The notes under the pieces are model-generated. The model did not search any database. It was not told the DNA's origin and saw only the letters and a list, made by a program, of their open reading frames with translations. Positions 17,148 to 26,211 of a stretch of DNA of 64,000 bases are shown here, piece after piece. Source of the stretch: VXOI01 sp965261945 (GTDB taxonomy: Bacteria > Chloroflexota > Dehalococcoidia > Lucifugimonadales > UBA3495); NCBI GenBank assembly GCA_965261945.1, contig CBDHEF010000002.1, forward strand, positions 2,918,802 to 2,982,801. The letters run 5' to 3'. Position 1 is the stretch's first letter, and the number at the start of each line of letters is the position of its first letter. The position numbers were made by a program, and so were the translations under genes.

Positions 17148-18254
17148 ATGATGAATAGAATATACATTCACCAGCAACCTGAATGGCCTCGCCTGTACTG
17201 GCGGGGTGAGGAACTGGCCGACAGTCTGGCAGAAGTGCGCCACAGGCAGGGGCGGCTGGTAGGGCGCATGGAGTCCATTGGTCTCCGTCTCCGACAGGAT
17301 GCTATGCTGGATACGCTGACCGGGGACGTGGTGAAGAGTAGCGAGATTGAAGGCGAATTTCTAGACGCCGGGCAAGTCCGCTCCTCCGTCGCCAGGCAAC
17401 TTGGTATGGACGTCGGTGGTCTGCGTCCTACCGACCGTAGCGTGGAAGGTATCGTTGAGCTCATGCTGGACGCGACACAGAACTACGCCCTGCCGCTTAC
17501 CGCCGAGCGGCTGTTTGGCTGGCAAGCCGCTCTGTTTCCTACCGGGTGGAGCGGGTCGAGCAGAATTACGGTGGGCAACTACCGAACCGACGCCATGCAG
17601 GTAGTCTCTGGCCCTATGGGACGGCAGCGGGTGCATTACGAGGCCCCACCCGCCGACCAGGTCGAGGAGGAAATGCAGGCCTTCTTGGACTGGTTCAACA
17701 CCCCCGGCAACACCGACGCGGTGCTCATGGCAGCTTTGGCCCACCTGTGGTTTGTCATCATCCATCCCTTTGATGATGGCAACGGACGCATTGCACGGGC
17801 CATAACAGACATGGTCTTGGCTCGCTCTGAAGGTATTTCGCAACGTTTCTACAGTATGTCATCGCAAATCCGTAGGGAGCTCAACGACTACTACGACATC
17901 CTGGAACGCACCGGGAAGGGGACGGCGGACGTCACCGAGTGGATGCGCTGGTTCGTTGCTTGCCTGAGCCAGGCTATAGAAAATGCGGGGGCTACTTTGG
18001 CCGCTACGCTGAACAAGGCGCGGTTCTGGGAGCGAATCGCCGACATCCCCATCAATGAGCGACAGAGTAAGGTACTCAACCTCCTCTTGGGCGACTTCCG
18101 GGGTAAACTCACTACGTCCAAGTGGGCAAAAATAGGGAAGTGTTCTCACGTCACCGCCTTTAGGGACATCACCGCATTGGTAGACCGCGGCATCCTGGTC
18201 CGCAGCGCCGAAGGCGGACGAAGCACGAGTTACTGCTTGGTTAATGACCAGTAG
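17148..18254 (+). CDS. Fic-family AMP transferase with N-terminal inhibitory motif
   Basis: A 368-residue class II Fic protein. The active loop HPFDDGNGRIAR is complete (about residues 205-216). The self-inhibitory motif SSEIEGEF is upstream (about residues 64-71), so the Glu can block the ATP site without a separate antitoxin. The N terminus (WPRLYWRGEELADSLAEVR) matches DUF4172. The C terminus has a winged-helix-like region (KIGKCSHVTAFRDITALVDRG), suggesting DNA binding or autoregulation. It probably AMPylates a cellular protein. Start codons at 17148 and 17151 are equivalent. Confidence 0.9.
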   Translation: MMNRIYIHQQPEWPRLYWRGEELADSLAEVRHRQGRLVGRMESIGLRLRQDAMLDTLTGDVVKSSEIEGEFLDAGQVRSSVARQLGMDVGGLRPTDRSVEGIVELMLDATQNYALPLTAERLFGWQAALFPTGWSGSSRITVGNYRTDAMQVVSGPMGRQRVHYEAPPADQVEEEMQAFLDWFNTPGNTDAVLMAALAHLWFVIIHPFDDGNGRIARAITDMVLARSEGISQRFYSMSSQIRRELNDYYDILERTGKGTADVTEWMRWFVACLSQAIENAGATLAATLNKARFWERIADIPINERQSKVLNLLLGDFRGKLTTSKWAKIGKCSHVTAFRDITALVDRGILVRSAEGGRSTSYCLVNDQ

Positions 18255-18332
18255 CACGCTGTGCTATCATAACCCCCGGCGGTACGCGCCCGCTTTCGGC
18301 CGAGGGCCGGACAGGTTGGTAGGAGGGACGGT

Positions 18333-19232
18333 TTGGAAGTCTTGCTGAGTTCGCCCCGGGGGTTCTGCGCCGGGGTGGTGCGGGCCATCGACGTGGTGGA
18401 CGTCTGCCTGCGGCGCTACGGCCCGCCGGTCTACGTCAAGCATCAGATTGTCCACAACCCCTACGTGGTCAACGACCTGGAGTCGCGCGGCGCCATCACC
18501 GTGGAAGAGGTGGACGAAGTGCCGGAAGGGTCGCTGGTGGTGTTCTCTGCCCACGGCTCGCCGCCCGAGGACTTCGAGAAGGCCAGGGCGCGCAACCTCC
18601 GCGTCATTGACGCCGTCTGCCCACTGGTCACCCGAGTCCACAACGAGGCCAAGAAGTACAGCCGCGAGGGCCGCCGGGTGCTGCTGGTGGGACACCGGGG
18701 CCACCAGGAAGTGCGCGGCACCATGGGCCAGGTCGAGATGACCCTGATTGACGACAACGCCCCCACCGAACTCCCCAACTGGGGCGACAACGATGAAATC
18801 GCCGTTCTCACCCAGACCACCCTCTCGGTGCGCGACACCGCCCACGCCATCGAGGCCATCCAGTCGCGTTTCCCCCGGGCCCTGGTCCGCAACGACATCT
18901 GCTACGCCACCACCAACCGCCAGGAGGCGGTGACCCAGATGGCGGGCAGCGTGGATTTGGTGCTGGTCATCGGGGCGCAAAACAGCTCCAACTGCAACCG
19001 CCTGCGCGAGGTGGCCGCGGCCCAGGGAGTGCCGGCCCATCTGATTAACGGCCCCGAAGAAATAAACCCCGAATGGCTGCGCGGCAAGGAAAAGGTCGGC
19101 ATAACCTCGGGCGCGTCCACGCCGGAGGTGCTGGTGGAGAGCGTAATCGAGGCCCTGGCCCCGGAGCGCGTCACCATGCTCAGCGGCGTCGAGGAAGACG
19201 TTTCCTTCACCATGCCCCGGGAACTGCGCTAA
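18333..19232 (+). CDS. ispH: 4-hydroxy-3-methylbut-2-enyl diphosphate reductase
   Basis: A 299-residue [4Fe-4S] enzyme for the last step of the non-mevalonate isoprenoid pathway, giving IPP and DMAPP. The three cluster cysteines are in PRGFCAGV (residue 12), AVCPLV (about 96) and NDICYATTNRQ (about 190). FSAHGSPPE carries the active-site His region, and SNCNRL and ITSGASTPE contact substrate. The start is TTG with AGGAGGG six to twelve bases upstream. The protein has the usual short bacterial length with no S1-domain fusion. Confidence 0.95.
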   Translation: MEVLLSSPRGFCAGVVRAIDVVDVCLRRYGPPVYVKHQIVHNPYVVNDLESRGAITVEEVDEVPEGSLVVFSAHGSPPEDFEKARARNLRVIDAVCPLVTRVHNEAKKYSREGRRVLLVGHRGHQEVRGTMGQVEMTLIDDNAPTELPNWGDNDEIAVLTQTTLSVRDTAHAIEAIQSRFPRALVRNDICYATTNRQEAVTQMAGSVDLVLVIGAQNSSNCNRLREVAAAQGVPAHLINGPEEINPEWLRGKEKVGITSGASTPEVLVESVIEALAPERVTMLSGVEEDVSFTMPRELR

Positions 19233-19272
19233 TCATGCCCCGGCCCCACCGGGCGATCCGGCCGGGCCCCTG

Positions 19273-20373
19273 ATGTCTGCCGAAAACGAACCCAGCACCC
19301 CCCCCGCCGGGCCGCCGGACGGAGCTCAGGCCCGGATAGAGTCCCTGCGCCGGCGTGTGTTTTCCATACCCGCGCTGGTCTCCCTGTTGGTGGCGGGCGG
19401 CTTTCTGTTGTTCCTCGTCACCCGCTTCGATGTCAATCTCGATGTCACTTGGGAGCGGGTGCGCGGCGCCGACCCGTGGTTGCTGGTTGCGGCCTTTGCC
19501 GTCCACTACACCACCTTCGTCTTTCGCGGCGCCCGGTGGCGGATGCTGTTGCAGCACGCTTCCGACGCCTCCGGTGAAAACGAGCCTGTCCCCGGCATCC
19601 TCTTTTGCAGCCGGGCGGTGTTGCTGGGCTGGTTCGTCAACTCCATCGGCTGGCTTCGGCTGGGCGATGCCTTCCGCGCCTACCTCTACCAGGAGGAGCA
19701 CGGCGCGACCTTTTCCGGGGCCATCGGCACCATTCTGGCTGAGCGGGCGCTGGACACGGCATTGGTGGCGCTGATGCTGGTGGTGGCCGTGCCGTTCCTG
19801 ATTGGCGCAGACGATGGCGGCGGCACCTGGACGGTGCTGGCAGTGGCGGTCGGGCTGGCGATTGTGCTGGCGGCCGCGCTGGCGGTGATGGTGTGGGCGC
19901 GGGGGCCGTTGCTGCGCCGGTTGCCCGGCTGGCTGGCGTCCCGCTACCAGCGATTCCACGACGGCGCGATGGGGGGCCTTCACCGGCTGCCCCAGACGAC
20001 GCTGCTGGGCCTGCTGGGATGGATGGCCGAGATCGGACGGATGTACCTGGTGGCCAGGGCCCTGGGGTTCGAGCTGAGCCCGGCGCTGGTCATCTTCCTG
20101 ACCCTGGCCAACTCGCTGCTGTCGCTGGTGCCCACGCCCGGCGGCGTCGGGGCGGTGGAGTCGGGCGTGGCCGGCCTGGCGGTGCGTCTCGCCGCGGTGG
20201 CTAAAGAGTCGGCCACCGCGCTGGTGCTGGTTGACCGCTTCATCACCTACATCAGCGTGATCATTGTTGGCGCGATCATTTTCGCCGTGGGCGCGGCCTT
20301 CCGGCGCCGCAGGGCCGCGCCCACGGACACGCTTCAGGATACGCCCTCACCAATGGGGACGCCCTCGCCCTAA
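19273..20373 (+). CDS. UPF0104/lysylphosphatidylglycerol-synthase TM-region (flippase-like) protein
   Basis: A 366-residue integral membrane protein. After a short cytoplasmic N terminus there are about eight hydrophobic segments (for example ALVSLLVAGGFLLFLVT, DTALVALMLVVAVPFLIG, WTVLAVAVGLAIVLAAALAV). It carries the family signatures FRGARWRMLL, NSIGWLRLGDAFRAYL and LVPTPGGVGAVESG. This is the flippase half of MprF without the synthase half. It probably moves a lipid or lipid-linked sugar. It starts 40 bases after ispH and may share its transcript. Confidence 0.82.
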   Translation: MSAENEPSTPPAGPPDGAQARIESLRRRVFSIPALVSLLVAGGFLLFLVTRFDVNLDVTWERVRGADPWLLVAAFAVHYTTFVFRGARWRMLLQHASDASGENEPVPGILFCSRAVLLGWFVNSIGWLRLGDAFRAYLYQEEHGATFSGAIGTILAERALDTALVALMLVVAVPFLIGADDGGGTWTVLAVAVGLAIVLAAALAVMVWARGPLLRRLPGWLASRYQRFHDGAMGGLHRLPQTTLLGLLGWMAEIGRMYLVARALGFELSPALVIFLTLANSLLSLVPTPGGVGAVESGVAGLAVRLAAVAKESATALVLVDRFITYISVIIVGAIIFAVGAAFRRRRAAPTDTLQDTPSPMGTPSP

Positions 20374-20608
20374 CCCTCCGGCCAGGATGATTGTAAAGTC
20401 ATTGTCTGAACTGTGATTCGTTTGATTTTGGGATTTCGCTGATGGCCCCCATCCTGCTTATCTTTTAATCCTGTGAATCCTGATTCAGACAAAATTGAGG
20501 CAGAAGGGACTTTGCAATCGCCCTAACCCTCCGCCGGAGGGCGAGGGGATTCACGGAAATTCCTGCCTCTCTCAGGAAGAGAGAACTGCAAGAGCTTGGG
20601 AACAGACG
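20374..20608. other. Intergenic region with one family A repeat
   Basis: No gene is visible. A family A palindrome (ccctaaccctccgccggagggcgagggg) occupies about 20522-20550. The rest is unremarkable. Confidence 0.5.
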
Positions 20609-20980
20609 ATGCTCTACACCGCCAGCTTCTACGAGCCGCGACACTGGGTCGGCGTCCGCTACCGCATATCGCGGGCGCATCCCCGGGGCCGCAGAACCGA
20701 TTGGGAGGTGCAGCCAGCCCTCTACCCGTCCCGCGCCTTGCTGACGGAGTACCGCAATGGCGACATCGACTTCCCCACCCTCGACGCCCGCTACCGGGAG
20801 GAGATGGACGCAACGCACCGGCGTGATGGCGCCTTTCGCAATTTCCTGGAGGAGCTGTCGGGCGCGGGCGACTTGACGCTCCTGTGCTTCGAGCCGTCGG
20901 GCGATCCCTGCCACCGCCGTTCCGCCGCCGCCTGGCTGCTGGAGCGCGTTCCCGGGCTGTCGCTGGGGAGGCTGCGCTGA
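20609..20980 (+). CDS. DUF488 family protein
   Basis: A 123-residue protein beginning MLYTASFYEPRHWVGVRYRISR. The late LLCFEPSGDPCHRRSAAAWL matches the DUF488 signature (LLC.E....CHR), including the conserved Cys, Glu, Cys-His-Arg cluster. The biochemical role of the family is unknown. Upstream in-frame codons belong to a palindromic repeat, so ATG 20609 is preferred, although only a weak ribosome site is visible. Confidence 0.75.
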   Translation: MLYTASFYEPRHWVGVRYRISRAHPRGRRTDWEVQPALYPSRALLTEYRNGDIDFPTLDARYREEMDATHRRDGAFRNFLEELSGAGDLTLLCFEPSGDPCHRRSAAAWLLERVPGLSLGRLR

Positions 20981-20983
20981 AAG

Positions 20984-21019
20984 TCCCCTCTCTCCCAGGG
21001 AGAGGATTGGGCGGAGGGC
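20984..21019. repeat. Interspersed palindromic repeat, family A
   Basis: CCCCTCTCTCCCAGGGAGAG followed by a GGGCGGAGGGCG tail lies between the convergent DUF488 and gpsA genes and may serve as a bidirectional terminator-like hairpin. Confidence 0.6.
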
Positions 21020-21043
21020 GTAAAAGAGGGATTTCGCGTTCCC

Positions 21044-22063
21044 CTACCACTCGCTGCCGACGGGGCGCTCCATCAGTTCGATGGCGGCCTCGCGGGGTGA
21101 CAGCCCCTCGTGCAGGACGCGGTAGGTGGTCTCCGCGATGGGCATTTCCACGCCGAGCCGAGCCGCCATCTTTAGGGCAGCCCCGGTGGCGTTGACGCCC
21201 TCGGCCACATTGTCCATGGAGGCGCGGATTTCCGGCCAGGAGCGGCCCAGGGCCAACTGCTCGCCCACGTAGCGGTTGCGGCTGAGGCGGCTGGCGCAGG
21301 TGGCGATAACGTCGCCCACCCCGGCCAGACCGGCGAAGGTCAGAGTCTGGGCGCCCGCTGCGATGCCCAGCCGGGCAATCTCGGCCAGAGCGCGGGTGAT
21401 GAACGCCGCCTTGGCGTTCTCCCCAACCTCCAGGCCGTCGCAGATGCCCGCCCCCAGCGCAACGATGTTCTTCAGGGAACCGGCCAGCTCCACGCCCGTC
21501 AGGTCGCTGCTCGTGTATACCCGGAAGCGGCTGGACAGCAGCGCCGCCTGCGCCCGTTCGGCAGCGTCTTGAGAATCGGACGCGACCACGGTGGACGAGG
21601 GCTTGCCCTGCGCGATTTCCTTGGCGAGGTTGGGGCCGGAGAGGGAGCAGATGCCTTGGTGGAGTTCAGCAGGCAGCTCCTCGGCCAGCACCTGGCTCAT
21701 GCGCAGCGCGGCCGGAAGCTCCAGTCCCTTGGCGGCGCTGACCACCACCGTTCCCGGGGCCAGGCGCCCGGCGATGCGACGCGCGTTCTCCCGCAGCCGG
21801 TCCGACGGCACGGCAACGACCGCCAGGGACGCTCCGGTCAAAGCCTTCGCGGCGTCCGGCGACACCCGCAGCGAGGGAGGGAACTTGACGCCAGGCAGGA
21901 AGCGGGTATTCTCCCGGGCCGATTCCAGTGCGGCACATTCCGCATCGCTTCTGGCCAGCAACGTAACCGGGCGTCCCTCTCCGGCCATGACCATCGCCAG
22001 GGTGGTGCCCCAGGTTGTCGCGCCAACAACGACGGTTTCGTCAGCCAAAGGAAGACCTTTCAT
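21044..22063 (-). CDS. gpsA: Glycerol-3-phosphate dehydrogenase [NAD(P)+]
   Basis: A 339-residue enzyme that reduces dihydroxyacetone phosphate to sn-glycerol-3-phosphate for phospholipids. Motifs are the N-terminal cofactor loop VVGATTWGTTLA (the usual GxGxxG reads GATTWG), VVSAAKGLE, SLSGPNLAKEIA, the catalytic-lysine block GVELAGSLKNIVALGAGI, and TFAGLAGVGDVIATC. It lies last in a der-plsY-gpsA cluster that supplies the substrate for PlsY. ATG 22063 has GGAG upstream. Confidence 0.93.
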   Translation of the reverse strand: MKGLPLADETVVVGATTWGTTLAMVMAGEGRPVTLLARSDAECAALESARENTRFLPGVKFPPSLRVSPDAAKALTGASLAVVAVPSDRLRENARRIAGRLAPGTVVVSAAKGLELPAALRMSQVLAEELPAELHQGICSLSGPNLAKEIAQGKPSSTVVASDSQDAAERAQAALLSSRFRVYTSSDLTGVELAGSLKNIVALGAGICDGLEVGENAKAAFITRALAEIARLGIAAGAQTLTFAGLAGVGDVIATCASRLSRNRYVGEQLALGRSWPEIRASMDNVAEGVNATGAALKMAARLGVEMPIAETTYRVLHEGLSPREAAIELMERPVGSEW

Positions 22064-22127
22064 ACTCCGTATCCCTATGGGAGGGGGGCGGGGTGAGGCG
22101 TCTGTCTGGGACCAAGGGGAGGCGCAA

Positions 22128-22847
22128 CTACTCCACCGGCGTGGCCGGAGCGCCCAGGCGCCGCTCGTTGCCCTTGATGAGGCGGCGTATGTTGTCCCGG
22201 TGCTGCCAGATGATCATGGCGGCGGCGGCCCCGGCGAAGAGCATATAGGTCGTGGAGTACCAGCCAATGAGCGCCAGCCCGATGAGCGACGCAGCCCCGG
22301 CCAGCACTCCGACTATCGAACCCAGTGAGATGTAGCGGCTCCCGAAAGCGGTAATCAGAAAAATTGCCATTGCCACCGCTGCCGGCACCGGCGTCATCAT
22401 CGAGAGCCCGCCCAGCGCGGTGAGGATGCCCCGGCCTCCGCGGAAGCCCAGGAACACGGGCCAGTTGTGGCCCAACAGCGCGACCAGGGCCGCGACAACC
22501 TCCGCGATGTGCGAGCCTACTATCTCCCGCGCCAGTATCACCGCCAGCACACCCTTGGCGATGTCCAGGGTAAGCACCACCGCCGCGGCCTTGCCGCCGC
22601 CGGTTCGCAGCACGTTGGACATCCCGGTGCGCCCGCTGCCGAACTCCCGCACGTCCATCCCCAGCCGCCAGCGCAACAGCATATAACCCCATGACAGCGA
22701 CCCCAGCAGGTAGGACAGCATTATCACCGCGGCGTACTGATACGCGGTTTCCTGGCCTGGCAGGTAGATGACGCCGACCACCATTGCCGCCGCCAGCAGA
22801 GGGATGGCGGCAGCCTGGATCAGCAGTGCGCGGGGAAGCTGTTTCAT
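22128..22847 (-). CDS. plsY: Glycerol-3-phosphate acyltransferase PlsY
   Basis: A 239-residue integral membrane enzyme that acylates glycerol-3-phosphate from acyl phosphate. The three family motifs are LLGSLSWGYM (motif 1), GSGRTGMSNVLRTGG (motif 2) and GHNWPVFLGFRGGRG (motif 3). It has about six hydrophobic segments and a short N-terminal extension relative to typical PlsY. The start overlaps the der stop by four bases and gpsA follows, so the substrate maker and user are co-transcribed. Confidence 0.92.
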   Translation of the reverse strand: MKQLPRALLIQAAAIPLLAAAMVVGVIYLPGQETAYQYAAVIMLSYLLGSLSWGYMLLRWRLGMDVREFGSGRTGMSNVLRTGGGKAAAVVLTLDIAKGVLAVILAREIVGSHIAEVVAALVALLGHNWPVFLGFRGGRGILTALGGLSMMTPVPAAVAMAIFLITAFGSRYISLGSIVGVLAGAASLIGLALIGWYSTTYMLFAGAAAAMIIWQHRDNIRRLIKGNERRLGAPATPVE

Positions 22848-24250
22848 TCTCGCCTGAAGACCAGCCGGAGATGAGTGCTGTCGAACCTGAAGGCGCCGCG
22901 GATGCGGTTTTCGAGGTAGCGTTTATAGGTGTAGTGTATCAGCCTGGGATCGTTCACCGTAAACAGAAAGGTGGGCGGGTTTATGCCAACTTGCCGCAGC
23001 CGGTTGATGCGCGCCCGCACGCCCCGGTTGCGCTTGACCAGCGGCGGACTGTGCTCGGACATGGCGTCGGCCAGCATGAATTGCAGGTCGCGGTTGGCGA
23101 CGATGCGACGGCGTTCGTCCCAGAGTTCCATCGCCGTGTCCATCAGCCCGCCGATGCCCTGCCCGTGCAGAGCGGAGGTGAAGCGCACAGGCACGTAGGA
23201 CATGAAGTGCAGCCGCTCGCGCACCACGGCTTCGGCCTCGGCGCGGGCGTAGAGGCCCTGCTCATCCCGCAGGTCCCACTTGTTGACCACCACGATGACG
23301 CCGCGCCCCATCTCCCAGGCCAGTCCGGCGATGTGGGTGTCCTGCGCGGTGGCCAGCTCCGAGGCGTCCACGATAATGACGGCGATGTCGCAACGGTCTA
23401 CGGCGCCCACGGCGCGGATGACGCTGTACTTCTCGATGCCCTGCTGCACCTGTCCCGGACGGCGCATCCCGGCGGTATCCATCACCACCACCTCGCGGCC
23501 ACGGTAGGAGAACTGCGTGTCGAGGGCGTCGCGGGTGGTGCCGGCCACTTCGCTGACGATGGAGCGTTCCTGCCCCAGGATGGCGTTGAGCAGCGCCGAT
23601 TTGCCGACGTTGGTGCGCCCGACTATGGACAGCTTCAGCTCCGCCTGCGGCGGCGCGTCCTCCAGTTCCGCAATGTCCGGCCATTCCTCGGTGTCATCAA
23701 GGAGTTCCTCGTCGTCCCGCGGCTCCCCGCCATCCTCGCGCCCCGCCGCCGGCGCTGGCAGATGCGACAGCACCCGCTCCATCAGATCGTGGATGCCGTA
23801 GTTGTGATAGGCGCTGATGGGCGCCGGGTCGCCCATGCCCAGTAGGTAGAACTCTGGCGTATTGAGCTCGCGATTGTCGTTATCCACCTTGTTCACCGCC
23901 AGCACCACCGGCTTGTGGGTGGTGCGCAGACGGTTGGCGGCGATGGCGTCGGAGGGAGTCATGCCTTCGGCCACATCGGTCAACATGATGATGACGTCGG
24001 CGTCGGCCATGGCCATCTCGGCCTGTTCCTGCACCTTGGCCCGGATAGTCCCTTCCGGGTCCGTCTCCAGCCCGCCGGTGTCCAGCAGGATGAACCGGCG
24101 GCCCTCCCAATCGGTGTCCGCCATCAGCCGGTCGCGGGTGGTACCCGCCACATCAGATACGATTGCATGTCTCCACCCGACGATGCGGTTGAAGAGGGAG
24201 GACTTGCCCACGTTGGGGCGTCCTACAATGGCTATGATAGGGAGGGGCAT
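22844..24250 (-). CDS. der: Ribosome-associated GTPase Der (EngA)
   Basis: A 468-residue tandem-GTPase needed for 50S ribosome assembly. The first G domain has GRPNVGKSSLFN (about 9-20), DTGG and NKVD. The second has GRTNVGKSALLN (about 210), DTAGM and NKWD. A C-terminal KH-like domain ends FRFDSTHLRLVFRRE. The linker between the domains is long and acidic (GREDGGEPRDDEELLDDTEEW). It is the first gene of the der-plsY-gpsA cluster. Confidence 0.95.
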   Translation of the reverse strand: MPLPIIAIVGRPNVGKSSLFNRIVGWRHAIVSDVAGTTRDRLMADTDWEGRRFILLDTGGLETDPEGTIRAKVQEQAEMAMADADVIIMLTDVAEGMTPSDAIAANRLRTTHKPVVLAVNKVDNDNRELNTPEFYLLGMGDPAPISAYHNYGIHDLMERVLSHLPAPAAGREDGGEPRDDEELLDDTEEWPDIAELEDAPPQAELKLSIVGRTNVGKSALLNAILGQERSIVSEVAGTTRDALDTQFSYRGREVVVMDTAGMRRPGQVQQGIEKYSVIRAVGAVDRCDIAVIIVDASELATAQDTHIAGLAWEMGRGVIVVVNKWDLRDEQGLYARAEAEAVVRERLHFMSYVPVRFTSALHGQGIGGLMDTAMELWDERRRIVANRDLQFMLADAMSEHSPPLVKRNRGVRARINRLRQVGINPPTFLFTVNDPRLIHYTYKRYLENRIRGAFRFDSTHLRLVFRRE

Positions 24251-24290
24251 AGGGCTGCCGCCTTATTCTGTCAAAGTGGAACACATGGGT

Positions 24291-24325
24291 CCCCTCTCCC
24301 CCGGGAGAGGGTCAGGGTGAGGGCA
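24291..24325. repeat. Interspersed palindromic repeat, family A
   Basis: The clearest family A copy: CCCCTCTCCCCCGGGAGAG followed by GGTCAGGGTGAGGGC, in the gap between argF and der. Confidence 0.65.
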
Positions 24326-24368
24326 TCCCTTCTTCCTGCATTGGAAGCGTGCGTTGGAAGTGAAGGAT

Positions 24369-25280
24369 TCAGCCGCCGCCCAGCAGGAACTCCAGCACCG
24401 CCTTCTGGGCGTGCAGGCGGTTGTGGGCCTGCGGATAGGCCACCGACTGCGGATGCTCCAGCATCCCCGGCGGCACTTCCTCACCGTAGTGGGCCGGCAT
24501 ATCGTGCATGAACAGGGCGCCGGGGCGGGCCTGGGCCATCAGAGCCGGGTCAACGGTGTAGCCTGCGAATTCCTGCCGGCGTTGCTCGGCCTCGGACTCC
24601 TGCCCCATGCTGGCCCACACGTCGGTATACACCACGTCGGCGCCGGCCACCGCCTCGGCGGGGGAGCGCATTGTCCTGACCGCGCCGCTGCCGCGCCCGG
24701 TAGCAACGGCCACCGATTTGGCGTCCAGTTCGTGCCCGTCGGGCGAGGCGCAGTTGAAGTTCATGCCCACCGCGGGCAACGCCAGGCACAGGCTCCGGGC
24801 CACGTTGTTGCCGTCGCCGACGTAGGCCAGTGTCAGGCCCCCCAGCTTGCCCTTATGTTCGTAGATGGTCAGCAGATCGGCCATGGCCTGGCAGGGATGT
24901 TCCCAGTCCGACAGCGCGTTGATGACCGGGACCGAGGCATATTCGGCCAGTTCCCGCAAATGCTCGTGGCGGAAGACGCGGGCCACGATGCAGTCCACGT
25001 AGCCCGACAGCACCCGCGCCACGTCGGAGACCGGCTCCCGGGCGCCCAAACCGACCTCCTCGCCACCCATGTACAGCGAGTAGCCGCCCAGTTGCTCGAC
25101 ACCGACCTGGAAGCTGACCTTGGTGCGCAACGAGGGCTTCTCGAACAGCAGGGCCACCGTCTTTCCCGCCAGCGGCCTGTGCCCATGCCGGGCCTTCCCC
25201 TGCGCGCCCCGCTGCACCTGCCGCAGGGTTTCCGCCGGAGACAAATCGGTGATGGAGATGAAATCCCGCTTCTTCGACAC
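24369..25280 (-). CDS. argF: Ornithine carbamoyltransferase
   Basis: A 303-residue transcarbamylase making citrulline from ornithine and carbamoyl phosphate. The carbamoyl-phosphate loop is FEKPSLRTK (about residues 46-54), with HPCQAMADL at about 128 and VYTDVWASMGQE (ornithine loop) at about 220. The late motif reads FMHDMPAHYGEEV, with HDMP instead of the common HCLP, a variant seen in some lineages. The NFNCASP/DGHELD segment fits OTC rather than aspartate transcarbamylase. Confidence 0.9.
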   Translation of the reverse strand: MSKKRDFISITDLSPAETLRQVQRGAQGKARHGHRPLAGKTVALLFEKPSLRTKVSFQVGVEQLGGYSLYMGGEEVGLGAREPVSDVARVLSGYVDCIVARVFRHEHLRELAEYASVPVINALSDWEHPCQAMADLLTIYEHKGKLGGLTLAYVGDGNNVARSLCLALPAVGMNFNCASPDGHELDAKSVAVATGRGSGAVRTMRSPAEAVAGADVVYTDVWASMGQESEAEQRRQEFAGYTVDPALMAQARPGALFMHDMPAHYGEEVPPGMLEHPQSVAYPQAHNRLHAQKAVLEFLLGGG

Positions 25281-25450
25281 AGCTTCCCTTCCGTAGGCAG
25301 ATGTTACTCGAATCCCATCTGCGGTTCAAGCAAGGCATGAACCGTCCGGGCTTTTCGATTGGGAATTATATCGAATTTCACCTATGTAGAATCAAAGCGA
25401 TGTGCTGGTACTGGGCAATCGGGCCTCATCAAACTGGACGCCCCATGACC

Positions 25451-25546
25451 CGTCGTTCCCGCGAAAGCGGGAATCCACGCTGCCAGCATCCGACATATTC
25501 ACTGGTGTGAGGGGCCTCTGGGTTCACGCTTTCGCGGGAATGCCGG
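25451..25546. repeat. Paired interspersed repeats, family B (inverted pair)
   Basis: GTTCCCGCGAAAGCGGGAAT at about 25455-25474 and its inverted partner TTCACGCTTTCGCGGGAATG at about 25523-25542 enclose about 50 bases. Each is itself a hairpin, so the unit resembles a BIME. The same pair arrangement recurs at about 42776-42875. Confidence 0.65.
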
Positions 25547-25744
25547 ATTGGTTCAGCCCGTGAGTTGCCAGGGCCGTCCAAGCAAAATAGCTTTGGGCGC
25601 AATTGCTTTGGCTCAGCACGGCGCACCTCCCGGCGTAGCTGGCCTGACCCGCAGTTCCCGCAGCTTGTCGGCGTCGAAGGGGCTTCCACCGCCCTGAAGC
25701 GTGGCGATCCAAGCCTCGCGGCTGGGCCGGTGGTAGGGACGACA

Positions 25745-26062
25745 GGACTCCTTGACCGGCGTGTCCACCCAGGCGAGGAAGGCCCGCCGGTTCCTGGACG
25801 ATGGCACCTGCCCGACCAGAACGCGGTGCGGGTGGAAGAGTTCGTCAACTTCTTCGACCAGGGCTATGAAGCGCCCACTGAATGCGCCTTCGCCATCGAC
25901 GTGGACGGCGCGCCCTCGCCCTTTGGCGGCGCGAACCACTGGCTGATGCGCGTGGGACTACAGGGCAAGGATATTCCTGGAGGAACAGCGGCAGGACGCC
26001 ACCCTGATCTTCACCATAGACATCTCCGGCTCCATGGCCCGCGAGGACCGGCAGTTATCTGG
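25745..26062 (+). pseudogene. Decayed von Willebrand factor A protein fragment
   Basis: Pieces of one vWA (YfbK-like) protein appear in successive frames: KARRFLDDG, then NAVRVEEFVNFFDQGYEAP and DGAPSPFGGANHWLMRVGLQ, then after a further shift TLIFTIDISGSMARED, which is the metal-binding DxSxS core. The reading stops right after MARED, so most of the vWA domain is missing. At least two frameshifts plus truncation make this a relic. The upstream stretch 25613-25745 may be the tail of another decayed gene on the minus strand. Confidence 0.7.
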
Positions 26063-26146
26063 TGAAGCAGTCCCTGCGGCTAACCCTTATCCCCTCCCAT
26101 CAAAAGGGAGGGGAATTTTGCGAGGCGAGACTTTAATTCCATGTAT

Positions 26147-26152
26147 TATAAT
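26147..26152 (+). promoter_or_regulatory. Putative -10 box for the methylase/helicase/nuclease operon
   Basis: TATAAT lies about 60 bases before the methylase ATG, within an AT-rich patch (TTTAATTCCATGTATTATAA). No -35 box at normal spacing was evident. Confidence 0.35.
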
Positions 26153-26211
26153 CACCCGCGTGACCACCCGGCGGAGCGGCGCAGCCGGATTATAAGCAGG
26201 AAGGCACGACG

